Numbered from the stretch's first letter, positions 26,754 through 36,264 are shown. The stretch is 64,000 bases of DNA from Ensifer sp. MPMI2T (GCF_004827385.1 NZ_SRXN01000025.1:41537-105536); one strand, 5' to 3'. Numbers and translations: made by a program. Notes: generated by a model from the letters alone, not told the origin.

Positions 26754-27220
26754 AATGGGTTACACGCGAGCGTCCGGTCATCGACCGCATCGCATGTCCG
26801 TGGTTGATTGCAAGGTTCATCGACAAGGAGCCGGAATTCCTGTTCGTTCCGCCGGACCAGGTAATGGCGGTGGCGAAGGAAACGGGCGCCACACCGTATG
26901 ATGTGCCCGACGTCGAATACACGCATGTCGGCGAGGGATGCAGCTTCGACGCTTTTGTCGAGAAGCACGACCTCGCCAAAGACCCCGCGATTGCCACGAT
27001 CGCTGCCATCGTTCGCGGCGCCGACACCGGCAGGCACGATCTCACACCGCAATCCTCCGGGCTTTTGGCGATCTCGATGGGGCTGCGCGATCTCTCTCCG
27101 GACGACCACGAAGTCCTGAAGCGCGGTTTCATCATCTACGACGCGCTCTACGCTTGGGCATCCCGACGAAAGGGCGAAACCCACAACTGGCCGCCCGCGA
27201 TGAAGCCGACTGCGGCCTGA
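26750..27220 (+). CDS. Stand-alone ChrB C-terminal (Chrome_Resist) domain protein
   Basis: 156 residues starting MKWVTRERPVIDRIACPWLI, overlapping the SOD-rhodanese stop by four bases. It matches only the C-terminal half of the 330-residue ChrB (compare VDRMACIWLIRRFVDPDA with IDRIACPWLIARFIDKEP). It retains CSFDAFVEKHDL and a conserved C-terminal GFIIYDALYAW. Proteins of this size are often annotated as chromate resistance protein. Lacking the DNA-binding half, it probably senses or processes metal or works with the SOD rather than binding DNA. Confidence 0.88.
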   Translation: MKWVTRERPVIDRIACPWLIARFIDKEPEFLFVPPDQVMAVAKETGATPYDVPDVEYTHVGEGCSFDAFVEKHDLAKDPAIATIAAIVRGADTGRHDLTPQSSGLLAISMGLRDLSPDDHEVLKRGFIIYDALYAWASRRKGETHNWPPAMKPTAA

Positions 27221-27392
27221 AGCCGATCGCACAAGTCGTAGCTTTGGTGCCTGGACTGGCGTCCGCGTTGTGGGCGAAGGCGGCACCGCCACGGCTGCGC
27301 TTCGCATGCTCAAAGGCCCGGCGCTGTCGAGCACCGGGTTCTGCGGCGGAAGACGATCTCGCGGATAGACCTATCAGCAAGGCATCCTGCGA

Positions 27393-27950
27393 TCAGAGCG
27401 CGTCGCGCTCCGTGCGCAGGTTGGAGACGACGCGCCGGTTCTGCACCTGGCAGGAGCGGTCCGTGCAGTCACGGACCTCGCGGTCGTTGCCGTAACCCTT
27501 GGCCCACAGGCGGTTGGGATCGACGCCCTTCGAGACGAGATAGGCCATCACCGCGTCGGCGCGTTTCTGCGACAGCGTTTCCATGTTTGACGCGGATCCG
27601 GAATCGTCGGCAAATCCCTGCAGCTTGACCAGCCAACGCGGGTTGCTGTTGAGCCAGGTGGCTTGCTTGTCCAACGTTGCCATGGCGACGGAATCGAGCG
27701 CGGACGAGTCCTTGTTGAAGTAGGTCCGTCGGCCGACATTCAGGATGAAGTCCTCTTCGCTGCCGGCCACGACGTTCTCGAAACCTGGCGCGGGATCGTT
27801 GGTCTGTCCGGTGATCGGCGCCGCTGTTGGCTCTTCCAGCGCGGCGATTTCAGTGGTGGTGTTGCAGGCGGCGAGCGTCAGGAGCATGGCCGCGGCGGCA
27901 AGCAGCCTCGGATATCCGGTCAAAGCAGACATCAGCGTGATATTCCTCAT
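27393..27950 (-). CDS. OmpA-family lipoprotein
   Basis: 185 residues. A signal peptide ends in the lipobox LTLAAC, so the mature protein would be lipid-anchored through the Cys. The C-terminal OmpA-like peptidoglycan-binding domain spans about residues 70-180 (TYFNKDSSALDSVAMATLD, LQGFADDSGSASNMETLSQK, RADAVMAYLVSKGVDPNRLW, NRRVVSNLR). It resembles Pal-like anchors between outer membrane and peptidoglycan. The gene follows the L,D-transpeptidase by 11 bases, an operon of two cell-wall proteins. A start at 27932 (MSALTGYPRLL) with a better-placed AGGA is possible. Confidence 0.9.
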   Translation of the reverse strand: MRNITLMSALTGYPRLLAAAAMLLTLAACNTTTEIAALEEPTAAPITGQTNDPAPGFENVVAGSEEDFILNVGRRTYFNKDSSALDSVAMATLDKQATWLNSNPRWLVKLQGFADDSGSASNMETLSQKRADAVMAYLVSKGVDPNRLWAKGYGNDREVRDCTDRSCQVQNRRVVSNLRTERDAL

Positions 27951-27961
27951 TCGACCGGGCC

Positions 27962-28636
27962 TTATTCGACCGGGGTTGCCTGGCTGACCTCAGCGGCACT
28001 TTCGGCCTGGTCGGCGATGTGCGGCAGGACTTGCACCGCGGTGCCGATGGGGCAGCGCTGATAAAGATCGATGGCATCTTCGTTGAACATGCGGATGCAA
28101 CCGCTGGAGGCATCCCTGCCGATGCTGCCCGGCTCCAGCGTACCGTGTAAGCGATAGCCGGTATCGACACCATCGCGAAGCAGGTACATGGCGCGGGGCC
28201 CAAGCGGGTTCTTTGGCGAACCTCCCTCGACCGATTCAGGCAGTTCAGGGTGACGCTCCCGCATCTCCGGCGGCGGCGTCCAGCGTGGCCAGAGCGATTT
28301 CCGGTCGATCGTGGCGCGGCCATACCATTTGAAGCCCTCGCGACCGACACCTACGCCGTAGCGGATGGCCGTCTTGTTCTCCATGATCAGGTAAAGAAAA
28401 TGGTGCCTGGTATCGACAACGACGGTGCCAATCGGCTCGCTGCTGAAATATTTGACAACCTGGCGGCGCCACCTCTTGTCGATGTTGGCAAAGTTGGTGC
28501 TCCGGAACGTCACGCCATTGTCGACGGCGGTGCCGGAAAAATAGGAAGACGCCGCTGCGAATGTGGGTTTCTCGACCGCGACGGTGCCAAGTGACGCCAA
28601 ACCACCAAGCACAATATCCCTGCGCGTCCACTCCAT
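27962..28636 (-). CDS. Tat-exported L,D-transpeptidase (YkuD domain)
   Basis: 224 residues from the ATG at 28636 (GAGGGGGAA site). MEWTRRDIVLGGLASLG is a Tat-type signal. The YkuD catalytic region is complete: HGTLEPGSIG with the His, and SSGCIRM with the nucleophilic Cys and Arg. Such enzymes form 3-3 crosslinks in peptidoglycan or attach lipoproteins to it, notably in rhizobia. The adjacent OmpA-type lipoprotein would bind the same wall layer. Tat export of this family is common in alphaproteobacteria. Confidence 0.92.
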   Translation of the reverse strand: MEWTRRDIVLGGLASLGTVAVEKPTFAAASSYFSGTAVDNGVTFRSTNFANIDKRWRRQVVKYFSSEPIGTVVVDTRHHFLYLIMENKTAIRYGVGVGREGFKWYGRATIDRKSLWPRWTPPPEMRERHPELPESVEGGSPKNPLGPRAMYLLRDGVDTGYRLHGTLEPGSIGRDASSGCIRMFNEDAIDLYQRCPIGTAVQVLPHIADQAESAAEVSQATPVE

Positions 28637-28804
28637 CGGCAATTCCCCCTCAAAAGCCAAGCAGCGAGGTGGCAGTAAATCAGATTTTTCATTTGCCACA
28701 ACCTAAAACTGCTCGGCATCCTCAAGTAGAGCGTGCGCCGAATGGTGTCTCATGCACGGTCCGGCCTTGGCGCGTTTCGAGTGCTGGACCGCTATCACAG
28801 TCAT

Positions 28805-30262
28805 TCAGCGGCGCCAGAACCATGGCTGCAGGACGACGAGAAAAGTCAAAAGTTCCAATCGCCCGATGACCATTGCAAACGCGATCAGCCATTTGGCGGT
28901 GTCCGGGATCGAGGCGAAATTCGTTGCCGGCCCGACGACGGGGCCGAGGCCTGGTCCCGCATTCGCCATGGCCTGCGCGACCGAGGAGATGGCCGAAAGG
29001 TAATCGAGGCCTGTGGTCATGACGAGGAGCGAGAGAAACAGCAGGGTCATGATGTAGAGGAAAAAGAAATTGCGGACGTTGCTGATTGCCATTTCGTCAA
29101 CGGACTTGCCCTGGAAACGCACCGGCACGATTGCCTGCGGATAAAGCATGAGGCGAAGAGCCCGTCCCGTACCCTCGACCAGGATTTGCCAGCGGAAGAT
29201 TTTTATGGCGCCTGCCGTCGAGCCGGCACAACCGCCGACGAGATAAAGCATGAAGAAGAGTCCAACCGCAAAACTTCCCCAAGTGGAGAAGTCGGCCGTG
29301 GCAAATCCGGTGTCGGTGACAATCGAGGTGACGTTGAAGGCAGACAGCCGCAAGGCGACGGGTGGCGACATGCCTTGGCTGACGTTCCAGGCTGTGCAGG
29401 CGAGGATTGCCGTCGCGACGATGAACAGAAAGGGTATTATTTGCCCCTCAATGGCGCTGCGTTTGCCGCGACTCACAAGGAATACGGCATAGAAGGCGAG
29501 TGGCAGTGCGCCGGAAATCATGAAAACGATGGTCACGACTTCGACCGCGATGGAATTGTAGAAGCCGATCGAGGCGTCCTTGGTTGAAAGACCGCCTGTC
29601 GCAATCGTCGTCATCGCATGGTTGACGGCGTCGAAAGTCGACATGCCCGCGATATCGAGTGATACGGCGCAGGCCAAGGTGAGCGAGACGTAAACAATCA
29701 GGATGTTGCGGGCGATCTGCCGCACTTTTGGGAAAGGCTTTTCGGAAATGTCGGACGACTCGGAGCGAAAAAGCTGCATGCCGCCGACACGTAAGGCGGG
29801 AAGCAAACTGATGGCCATGACGATGATTCCGATGCCGCCGAGCCATTGCAGCAGAGACCGCCACATCAAGAGCCCCAGCGGCATGTTGTCGAGCCCCACC
29901 AGGATTGTAGAACCGGTCGTGGTTAGTGCAGATGCTGCCTCGAAGACTGCATCAGTCCAACTGAGGTTAAGCCCCGAATTATAGAGCGGAATGGCTCCGA
30001 CCATTGAGACCGAAAGCCAGGCGCTGACGGTGATGAGCAGGCCCGTCCTGCGGTCGGTGAGGTCGACCTGATCTTCCTTGAAGGCCGCAACAAGCATGGC
30101 CCCAAGGCCGCCGCTTACGGCGGCGCTCATCAGGAATGTGATGGCACCCCCGACATTGTCCACCGCGAAATCCACGATTGCCGGTACGAGCATGGCCACC
30201 GCCAAGGCCACTATGAAGACACCGTTGAGGAAGAGGACGAAACGAAGTCGGTCGGCGGTCAT
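28805..30262 (-). CDS. TrkH family potassium uptake membrane subunit
   Basis: 485 residues from the ATG at 30262 (AAAGGGGACG site). The protein is highly hydrophobic with the four MPM repeats of Trk/Ktr channels. P-loop segments include ALTTTGSTILVG, MTTIATGGLSTKD, VTDTGFATADFSTWG and QAMANAGPGLGPVVGP. It conducts K+ across the inner membrane and normally needs the TrkA gating protein, which is not encoded here. The NhaA antiporter lies just upstream on the same strand, so the pair may serve pH and cation homeostasis. Confidence 0.93.
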   Translation of the reverse strand: MTADRLRFVLFLNGVFIVALAVAMLVPAIVDFAVDNVGGAITFLMSAAVSGGLGAMLVAAFKEDQVDLTDRRTGLLITVSAWLSVSMVGAIPLYNSGLNLSWTDAVFEAASALTTTGSTILVGLDNMPLGLLMWRSLLQWLGGIGIIVMAISLLPALRVGGMQLFRSESSDISEKPFPKVRQIARNILIVYVSLTLACAVSLDIAGMSTFDAVNHAMTTIATGGLSTKDASIGFYNSIAVEVVTIVFMISGALPLAFYAVFLVSRGKRSAIEGQIIPFLFIVATAILACTAWNVSQGMSPPVALRLSAFNVTSIVTDTGFATADFSTWGSFAVGLFFMLYLVGGCAGSTAGAIKIFRWQILVEGTGRALRLMLYPQAIVPVRFQGKSVDEMAISNVRNFFFLYIMTLLFLSLLVMTTGLDYLSAISSVAQAMANAGPGLGPVVGPATNFASIPDTAKWLIAFAMVIGRLELLTFLVVLQPWFWRR

Positions 30263-30404
30263 TCTTTCGTCCCCTTTTGGTTTCGGCCAGAGAGAATCTC
30301 GGCCGATAAGCGCAGCACCGTAATGACCGTGCCTAATTTGAGAAGGGTAAATTTCGGGGACTTCGCGCCATGAACGCAATTTACCGCCTGCCACGCGATC
30401 CAGA

Positions 30405-31601
30405 TCAGGCCCTGCGTTTGGAGATCCGCCGTCCGAACAGTGTCAGGAACAGAGCTCCAAGAACACCGGACCCGATCGACCCCATCAAGATTCCGATCTT
30501 CACATGGTCCTGAACGCTCGGATCTTTGAAAGCAAGCAAGCCGATGAACAGGGACATCGTGAAGCCAATACCGCAAAGAAAGGCAATACCCGCCATCTGG
30601 CCCCAGCTCGCTCGGGCCGGAAGACGCGCAAGACCGAGTTTCACGAGCAGAGCGACGGTCCCCAAGACTCCGACCAGCTTTCCAAACATCAGCCCCACCG
30701 CAACACCCATCGTGAGCGGCTCGGCAAGCACGTCCGTCGAAACTCCGGCAAAAGACACGCCCGCGTTGGCGAAACCGAAGATCGGCACGATGGCGAACGC
30801 GACGGGCTTTTGGAGGTAGTGCTCCAGCTTGTGGAGCGGGGATTCCGAATAAATGGCCTCGGGCGTGCCGGGTGTCAACTGAAGCGGAATCGTCAAGGCG
30901 AGAACCACGCCCGCAATCGTGGCATGGACACCGGAGGCGAAAACCAGCATCCAGAGAAGACCACCCAGCATGAGATAAGGCCAGAGCGATTTCACCTTTG
31001 CGCGATTGAGGCCGTAAAGAAGACCGAGCACAACAGACGCCCCGCCCAGCGCGGTATGGTTCAGCTCGGCCGCATAAAACAGTGCAACAACGATGACGGC
31101 TCCGAGATCGTCGATAATCGCGAGCGCTGCCAGGAAAATCTTGAGCGACGCTGGAACCCGCCGGCCGAACAGCGAGATCACGCCGAGAGCAAACGCAACG
31201 TCCGTTGCCGTCGGGATCGCCCACCCTTGAAGCGCAGCGTGATCATTCCTGTTGAAGAAGACATAGAAGAGGGCAGGAACGAGCATGCCGCCTGCGGCCG
31301 CAACTCCTGGAAGGAGGCGTCGGCTCCAGCTCGACAACTGGCCGTCCAGCATCTCGCGCTTGATCTCCAGACCGACAAGCAAGAAGAAGGTCGCCATAAG
31401 GACATCATTGATCCAGTGCTGCAGTGTCAGCGGGCCGATGTAGACGTGGAGCAGATGGAAGTAGTCTTCCGCCGCGGGTGAGTTCGCGGTCAGTATCGCC
31501 GCCACGGCGACAGCCATGAGCATCAGGCCGCCAGAGGCCTCGCTGTTTAGGAATTGACGGAGGGTGGACTCTATGCGCCTAGGCAAGATCGACAAAGACA
31601 C
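30405..31601 (-). CDS. nhaA: Na+/H+ antiporter NhaA
   Basis: 398 residues from a GTG at 31601 with AGGGAG seven bases upstream. This start gives an N-terminus SLSILPRRIESTLRQFLNSE like other NhaA proteins. The ion-binding Asp pair is present in AIIDDLGAVIVVALFYA, and GWAIPTATDVAFALGV is intact. NhaA exchanges two protons for one sodium across the inner membrane and is pH-regulated in E. coli. The longer frame to 31691 is not needed. It lies 143 bases before TrkH on the same strand. Confidence 0.95.
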   Translation of the reverse strand: MSLSILPRRIESTLRQFLNSEASGGLMLMAVAVAAILTANSPAAEDYFHLLHVYIGPLTLQHWINDVLMATFFLLVGLEIKREMLDGQLSSWSRRLLPGVAAAGGMLVPALFYVFFNRNDHAALQGWAIPTATDVAFALGVISLFGRRVPASLKIFLAALAIIDDLGAVIVVALFYAAELNHTALGGASVVLGLLYGLNRAKVKSLWPYLMLGGLLWMLVFASGVHATIAGVVLALTIPLQLTPGTPEAIYSESPLHKLEHYLQKPVAFAIVPIFGFANAGVSFAGVSTDVLAEPLTMGVAVGLMFGKLVGVLGTVALLVKLGLARLPARASWGQMAGIAFLCGIGFTMSLFIGLLAFKDPSVQDHVKIGILMGSIGSGVLGALFLTLFGRRISKRRA

Positions 31602-31952
31602 GGGTTCGCGCTCCCTAGTTTGGAACGTTAATCGAAGTCTCCGTCGATTTCGGGGATACCCGTAGCGCACGCAGCACACGCCATTACCCAAAAGCTAGGG
31701 TATCGGTTCGTGATTTCCAACGAAATTCAGATATATTTTCGATGGGCACGACGCGAGGCACTAGAGGGTTCGGCGCTTGACTTTGACGAGCTGAAATCGA
31801 TCGAAGTTTGCTGACAAAAATACACGTCGCCATCCTAGCGGTATTGGTCGTTTCTCTTCGTGGTCCAGGTGGGCTTTGTCTTTTGCCAGCTTGCTGGGCT
31901 GGCTTCGTTGAGCAAAACCGGAAAATGAGGGCGCATCGGGCGACACTAAAAC

Positions 31953-31982
31953 AAGCCTCGGCCTCTCCAGCCGGGGCTTTTC
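31953..31982 (+). terminator. Rho-independent terminator, orphan
   Basis: AAGCCTCGGC-CTCTCCA-GCCGGGGCTT with one wobble pair, followed by TTTT. On the plus strand no annotated gene reads into it, so it may end a small RNA. nhaA is on the other strand. Confidence 0.55.
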
Positions 31983-32329
31983 GTGCTTGGTAGACCGGTT
32001 GGGCTATGGGCGGATCGTCGCGTCAAATTGATGCCGCTGCCAATAAGGAACGTCTAACGAAGCTCGTAGCCCATGATTGATGGTTCGGTTACTCCAGCGC
32101 TCGGACCTGTTTGACCGGCGCGCCAAAGAGCGTCGCTCCTCAGGCACTGTACCTTGATTGACGACGATCTGGGCTAACCCATTTGAGTAGAAATGAACGG
32201 CGCGATAACTATCGGAACTGGGTGATAACGACAATGGCGCTCGTTGGTTGTATCTATAAACGTAATCATTTGAAAGTATTTATTGACGAAGTTAGCTGAA
32301 GTTACTTTATTTCATAATATGTTCGAATT

Positions 32330-32343
32330 GTTCTCAGGAGAAC
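32330..32343. promoter_or_regulatory. Palindrome upstream of LuxR-type regulator
   Basis: GTTCTC-AG-GAGAAC, a perfect 6-base-arm palindrome 61 bases before the ATG at 32405 in an AT-rich promoter. It could be an autoregulatory site. Confidence 0.35.
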
Positions 32344-32404
32344 TTTAACGCACGCAGGTGGTGACAAAGAATCGGCGAAATATAGGAGTGCCAAGGAGGG
32401 GCAA

Positions 32405-33160
32405 ATGTACCGCACAAGCTCGCCCGTGAGCAGTTTTGAAGTTAACAACAAGGTTTTGCCGAAGAAAAGCAAGATTGTTGTGCTCGCTAAGACCGACCTA
32501 TTCGCCGAATGTTTGACGCAGGCGATCAGCGCGCGTTTTCAAGATCGGCACGTCGTCGGCCTTTCCAACGCCGACCGTCTCCTGGACGGCAAACTTGTCG
32601 ACGTAAGCCTGGTCATACTTTACGGCCTGCAGGCAACAGCATTTCCATCGATCATGAGGATGATCCACGAGTGCCATCCAAAGGCCGCGATCGGCCTGAT
32701 GATGCAGGATGCGGACGAGCTCGACTCGTCGATCGCGGGAGTTGTAGAGGAAGGTTTGGTTCACGGCGTGCTGCCGCTGAATCTCAATCTCGACATATGT
32801 CTCACCGCCATCGATCTCTTGATGAAGGGCGGCGAGCATTTTCCCGCCGCGTTGCTCCGGCGCCTGGCGCCGAGAGGGCTCTCAGGGGGCGGCCCTGTTG
32901 AGCAAAAACAGGCGTCTTCGGAAGCCATCGATCCGGAACGCAAGACCGACTTCGGCCAAGGCGTCCTGACGACGCGCGAGATCCAGATTCTCGATCTCGT
33001 CTGCATGGGCACGCAGAACAAGATCATCGCCGACCGTCTTGGGCTTTCCGAAAACACCGTCAAGGTGCATGTCCGCAACATCTATAAGAAAATGAAGGTA
33101 CGCAACCGGACGGAGGCGACGTCGCGCTACTTCCGGAGCGACGGCCAGCACGGGCGTTGA
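32405..33160 (+). CDS. LuxR/NarL-type regulator with pseudo-receiver domain
   Basis: 251 residues, ribosome site AAGGAGG. The C-terminus is a GerE-type helix-turn-helix (LTTREIQILDLVCMGTQNKI, LSENTVKVHVRNIYKKMKV). The N-terminus (residues 22-140) folds like a response-regulator receiver, but the expected phospho-acceptor Asp is replaced (VSLVILYGLQ). It is therefore probably not phosphorylated in the normal way and may bind a ligand or partner instead. It stands alone, with no kinase gene adjacent. The target genes are unknown. Confidence 0.85.
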   Translation: MYRTSSPVSSFEVNNKVLPKKSKIVVLAKTDLFAECLTQAISARFQDRHVVGLSNADRLLDGKLVDVSLVILYGLQATAFPSIMRMIHECHPKAAIGLMMQDADELDSSIAGVVEEGLVHGVLPLNLNLDICLTAIDLLMKGGEHFPAALLRRLAPRGLSGGGPVEQKQASSEAIDPERKTDFGQGVLTTREIQILDLVCMGTQNKIIADRLGLSENTVKVHVRNIYKKMKVRNRTEATSRYFRSDGQHGR

Positions 33161-33674
33161 TGGCGTCGCCGTCGTAGGCGGTCTCGGCGCCGCGCTCTCC
33201 GAGGGACTTTGCGCTGGCGCTTGCCGGAATCCCATCGCTGACGGCATGGAAGATGCCGCCCTGGATCGTCGTCCTGCTGCTTGCGGCGGAGCGTACTACT
33301 TCGCCTGATTTGACCCCTCAGAGTAGCTCGAGAGTGACAAGCGAGGAGCGCCGGGGCGAGGAGACTGCAGCGCGCGTCTTATCGGACGCGCAAGGGCAGC
33401 TGCTGCAGAGCCCGAAGCGCATTCAGATCGAAGTCGCCAATCTGGAGGCCGGCGCCGCAACTCTAGGCACGGCCGGCGCGCGATTCCGCAATCGAAATCA
33501 TAAGGGGAGTGGGCGGCAAGCAGATTCTCATCAAACATCCTGGCGGAACCGCCTGTTTGAAGCGCCGAAAGGCTGAGATTCGCGGAATTGCGCAGTTAAA
33601 AGCCGCATCAAAGGTCGCGCCCGGTTGAGGCCGGAGCGCGCAACGGTTATTTTGGAAGTCATTGATCGCGATCA
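33161..33674. other. Intergenic region with possible membrane-gene remnant and repeat fragment
   Basis: No intact gene. Around 33210-33306 one frame reads LALAGIPSLTAWKMPPWIVV, which looks like the end of a membrane protein and could be a decayed gene fragment. At 33365-33400 there is a half of the RIME-like second hairpin (GCGCGCGTCTTATCGGACGCGC). Nothing else was seen. Confidence 0.35.
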
Positions 33675-33761
33675 GTGCGTCCCGGCGTGGCGTTACCAAT
33701 GTCTGTAAGTGGCTCTGGACAGGGTGGTCCTGATCACGGCCGCGAACGCGGGAGATGTCCG

Positions 33762-35693
33762 TTGCACCTGTGGAAGCGCAACTGGGAAAAGCAGCCGGAG
33801 TCGACCCCCGTTTCTTCGATGCGCAGCTTTTGGGGGCTGATGTGGGCCTATTGGTTCTCCGACAGATGGCGCGAGGCTTGGGGGCTGGCGGCAATCATTA
33901 TCGTGCTTACAGCCCTCTCGGCAATGGCCAGCGTCTGGTTCGCGGAGGCGTCGGGCGAACTTGTCAGCGCAATTGCCTTCATGCACCATCCGGAAAACCC
34001 GACGAAGCTTAGGTCGCTTCTCATCACCGCGGCCACGCTGGCGGGGATCGTCGTGCTCAAGGAAATCGGTTTCACCGCGGTCCGCCACTTCTTCTCGACG
34101 ACCCTGCATCGCAAATGGCGGGCCTGGCTTGACCGGCGCTTCAACGACGCACTGCTCGACCGCAATCACACGCATTTGCATCTGCAATATGGCGCCGAGG
34201 ACCACATTCCATCGGAAGCCGGGGTGCCGGACAACATCGATCAACGCATCCAGGAATCGCTCAAGGGCATGACCGGCGGTGCAATAGGCCTCGCCATGGG
34301 CATCAGCGGCGTGATCCTGTCGCTCTTCTTCGTCGGCGGCAAGATCATCGAGACCTCCACCAAGGTCACCGGACTGGAGTTCCTCGGCAGTTACGCCAGC
34401 GCCTGCCTGACCCTTGTAGCCGTCATCGCCTACGTTCCCCTGAACACGTTTTTGGCTGCAAAGCTGGGGGCGATCCAGCAAAATCTGGATGTCAGGATGC
34501 AATGGGCGGAAGGCAGCTATCGCCGCCAACTGACCACGCTCCTCCACAACAGTTTCCATGTCGCGGCCTCCGGCGGCGAAGGGGCGCAGAGGGGTATCCA
34601 TAGGCGGCGCTATCGCGACGTCGACCGCACCTGGGCAAGGCTCAATATTCTCACCGCGAGCTACATGGGATTCGAACTCGTCTACAACTTCTTCGCATCA
34701 CGCATCGTTGCCTATGCGCCCGGGCTGCTTCCCTATGCGGAGGCAAGGCTCAGCCTGCAGGCCTATGTCACCGGCGCGGAGCTCGCCAACGCCATCATCA
34801 ACGATTTCTCGTGGTTCATCCACGTCATGCCCGACATCGCGAGGCTCAGGGCGAACGCGAGCCGCGTAACCGACCTCGCCAAGGCGATCGAGGATGCGCA
34901 GAAACCGCGCGATTTCTATGCCCGTACCGGCCACTCCGAGTTGCGCTACACCAGACAGGATCCTGAGTTCGGCTTGACGATCCGGCATCTCGAGCTGATG
35001 CACCCGGGCGAGGATGAGCCCTTTGTCTCGACCGGGCGCCTTCACTTTGATCGCGGCGAATGGACCCTTCTCGTCGGCGAATCGGGCAGCGGCAAGTCGT
35101 CGCTTCTCAAGGCGATCAACGGCTTTTGGCCGCACGGCCGCGGCGCGGTCGTTTTGCCCAGGAATGTGCGGAGCCTCTATGCCGCGCAGGACGTAAAGCT
35201 GCCGGCCATATCGCTGAAGGAACTGATATGCCTGCCCGAGCCGATTGAGGCCTACTCGGACGCCGAGGTTATCGCAGCGCTCCGCAAGGCCGGCCTTACC
35301 GATTTCGTCGGCAACCTTGGCAAGGAGGGGCGGGACAGCCAGCGCTGGGATCAGCTTCTTTCCGGCGGCCAGAAGCAGAAGGTCGTTCTGGCGCGGATCC
35401 TGCTGCACCGCCCGGAGCTCCTGTTTCTCGATGAACCGACCAGTGCCCTCGACAGGCCGGCGTCGATCGCGTTTCACCAGGCGATCAGGGACCGCTGCCC
35501 CGGAGCGACGGTGATCAGCATCATGCACGGCGCCAAGCTTCCGAAATCCGCAAGCGGCGAGGAGTTCTTTGACAGCCTGCTCACCATCGCCGACGGCACC
35601 GTGACCAAGACATCACCATCAACACTGATGATCGGCCCCATAGGTCCCCCGCGCGTGGGACCGCATACGCAAAAATGGCCCGTGGATCGTTAG
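33762..35693 (+). CDS. ABC transporter, fused permease-ATPase (ABC_membrane_2 / YddA-like)
   Basis: About 643 residues from a TTG at 33762 with GGGAG seven bases upstream. Other in-frame starts (GTG 33675, ATG 33699, ATG 33819) lack a good site. The N-terminal membrane domain (residues 25-340) has RSFWGLMWAYWFSDRWREAW and the ABC_membrane_2 hallmark ADxP-like segment DHIPSEAGVPDNIDQRIQES. The ATPase has Walker A GESGSGKSS, signature LSGGQKQKV and Walker B ELLFLDEPTSALD. Relatives include E. coli YddA, rhizobial ExsE and peroxisomal fatty acyl transporters. The substrate is unknown, and fatty acid or peptide is possible. No partner genes are adjacent. Confidence 0.88.
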   Translation: MHLWKRNWEKQPESTPVSSMRSFWGLMWAYWFSDRWREAWGLAAIIIVLTALSAMASVWFAEASGELVSAIAFMHHPENPTKLRSLLITAATLAGIVVLKEIGFTAVRHFFSTTLHRKWRAWLDRRFNDALLDRNHTHLHLQYGAEDHIPSEAGVPDNIDQRIQESLKGMTGGAIGLAMGISGVILSLFFVGGKIIETSTKVTGLEFLGSYASACLTLVAVIAYVPLNTFLAAKLGAIQQNLDVRMQWAEGSYRRQLTTLLHNSFHVAASGGEGAQRGIHRRRYRDVDRTWARLNILTASYMGFELVYNFFASRIVAYAPGLLPYAEARLSLQAYVTGAELANAIINDFSWFIHVMPDIARLRANASRVTDLAKAIEDAQKPRDFYARTGHSELRYTRQDPEFGLTIRHLELMHPGEDEPFVSTGRLHFDRGEWTLLVGESGSGKSSLLKAINGFWPHGRGAVVLPRNVRSLYAAQDVKLPAISLKELICLPEPIEAYSDAEVIAALRKAGLTDFVGNLGKEGRDSQRWDQLLSGGQKQKVVLARILLHRPELLFLDEPTSALDRPASIAFHQAIRDRCPGATVISIMHGAKLPKSASGEEFFDSLLTIADGTVTKTSPSTLMIGPIGPPRVGPHTQKWPVDR

Positions 35694-36264
35694 CTAAAGT
35701 GCGCCGCATTCAATCGAATTCATGCGACGCGCCTCAATTACTGGTTTTTGACCACGTCGTTGTCCCAATACCGCTGCACCTTTTGGACGACATGCATTAT
35801 GCCAACGGCTTTTGCATTTGACCCACAGGAGGCAAAACGCAGCGAGCCTGACTCACTGCCATCGCGAGCTACGTCGCGGGTTACTTTCCGACTAAGCTGT
35901 GGTGACGATTTAACTATTTGAGCTACACGGTTATTGCGGCGATGATGACGAAGCCAGACGAGCCGTGAGAACGCGATAATCGCAGATAGGCCCTACTGCT
36001 AACTTTCGGACACCCAATAAGCGCCCATAAGTCAGTCAACTGCGGCTACTTGGGTCGCATCGGGTGGCCTTGAAGGCAACGCAATAGAGTTTTCTTCTTG
36101 TGTTTTTGCGCCGGCGATACAAGCCGGAAGCGTTGAGGCGGACCTTTCAAAACCACTTATATAATGCCCTAGATTCCGGCTGGCTCCTCCGAGTGGTAAG
36201 ACATTCCGTAACGGCTCAAAGGCTGGAAGATCCCAGTTAGGGGTTCGGAGGAGGGGGATCGATC
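35694..36264. other. AT-richer intergenic region with repeat family C
   Basis: No gene seen. The start holds a family C repeat: a hairpin GCGCCGCATTCAATCG...CATGCGACGCGC at 35701-35732, then CGTCGTTGTCCCAATACCGC...GGACGACATGCATTA at 35755-35799. Base composition drops from here to about 39800, which suggests foreign origin of the following block. The 36100-36260 part probably holds the promoter of the next gene. Confidence 0.5.
35752..35799. repeat. Repeat family C hairpin, copy 1
   Basis: CGTCGTTGTCCCAATACCGC ... TTTTGGACGACATGCATTA. A nearly identical, more perfect copy is at 52187-52236 (TGCATGTCGTTGTCCCAAAA...TTTTGGGCGACATGCA). Confidence 0.65.

Larger units (their letters stand above)
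31602..32404. other. Long intergenic region between nhaA and the LuxR-type regulator
   Basis: No protein gene is supported. The minus-strand nhaA promoter should lie at 31602-31720. A good rho-independent terminator at 31953-31982 has no gene before it on the plus strand. From 32235 to 32400 the sequence becomes strongly AT-rich (upstream of the regulator gene) and includes the palindrome at 32330-32343. An AAGGAGG ribosome site precedes the regulator ATG. Confidence 0.5.

Noticed and set aside
31808..31993. 61-codon plus-strand frame before the orphan terminator
   Set aside because: No ribosome site or domain. The frame runs into the terminator stem, so a non-coding RNA is more likely than a protein.
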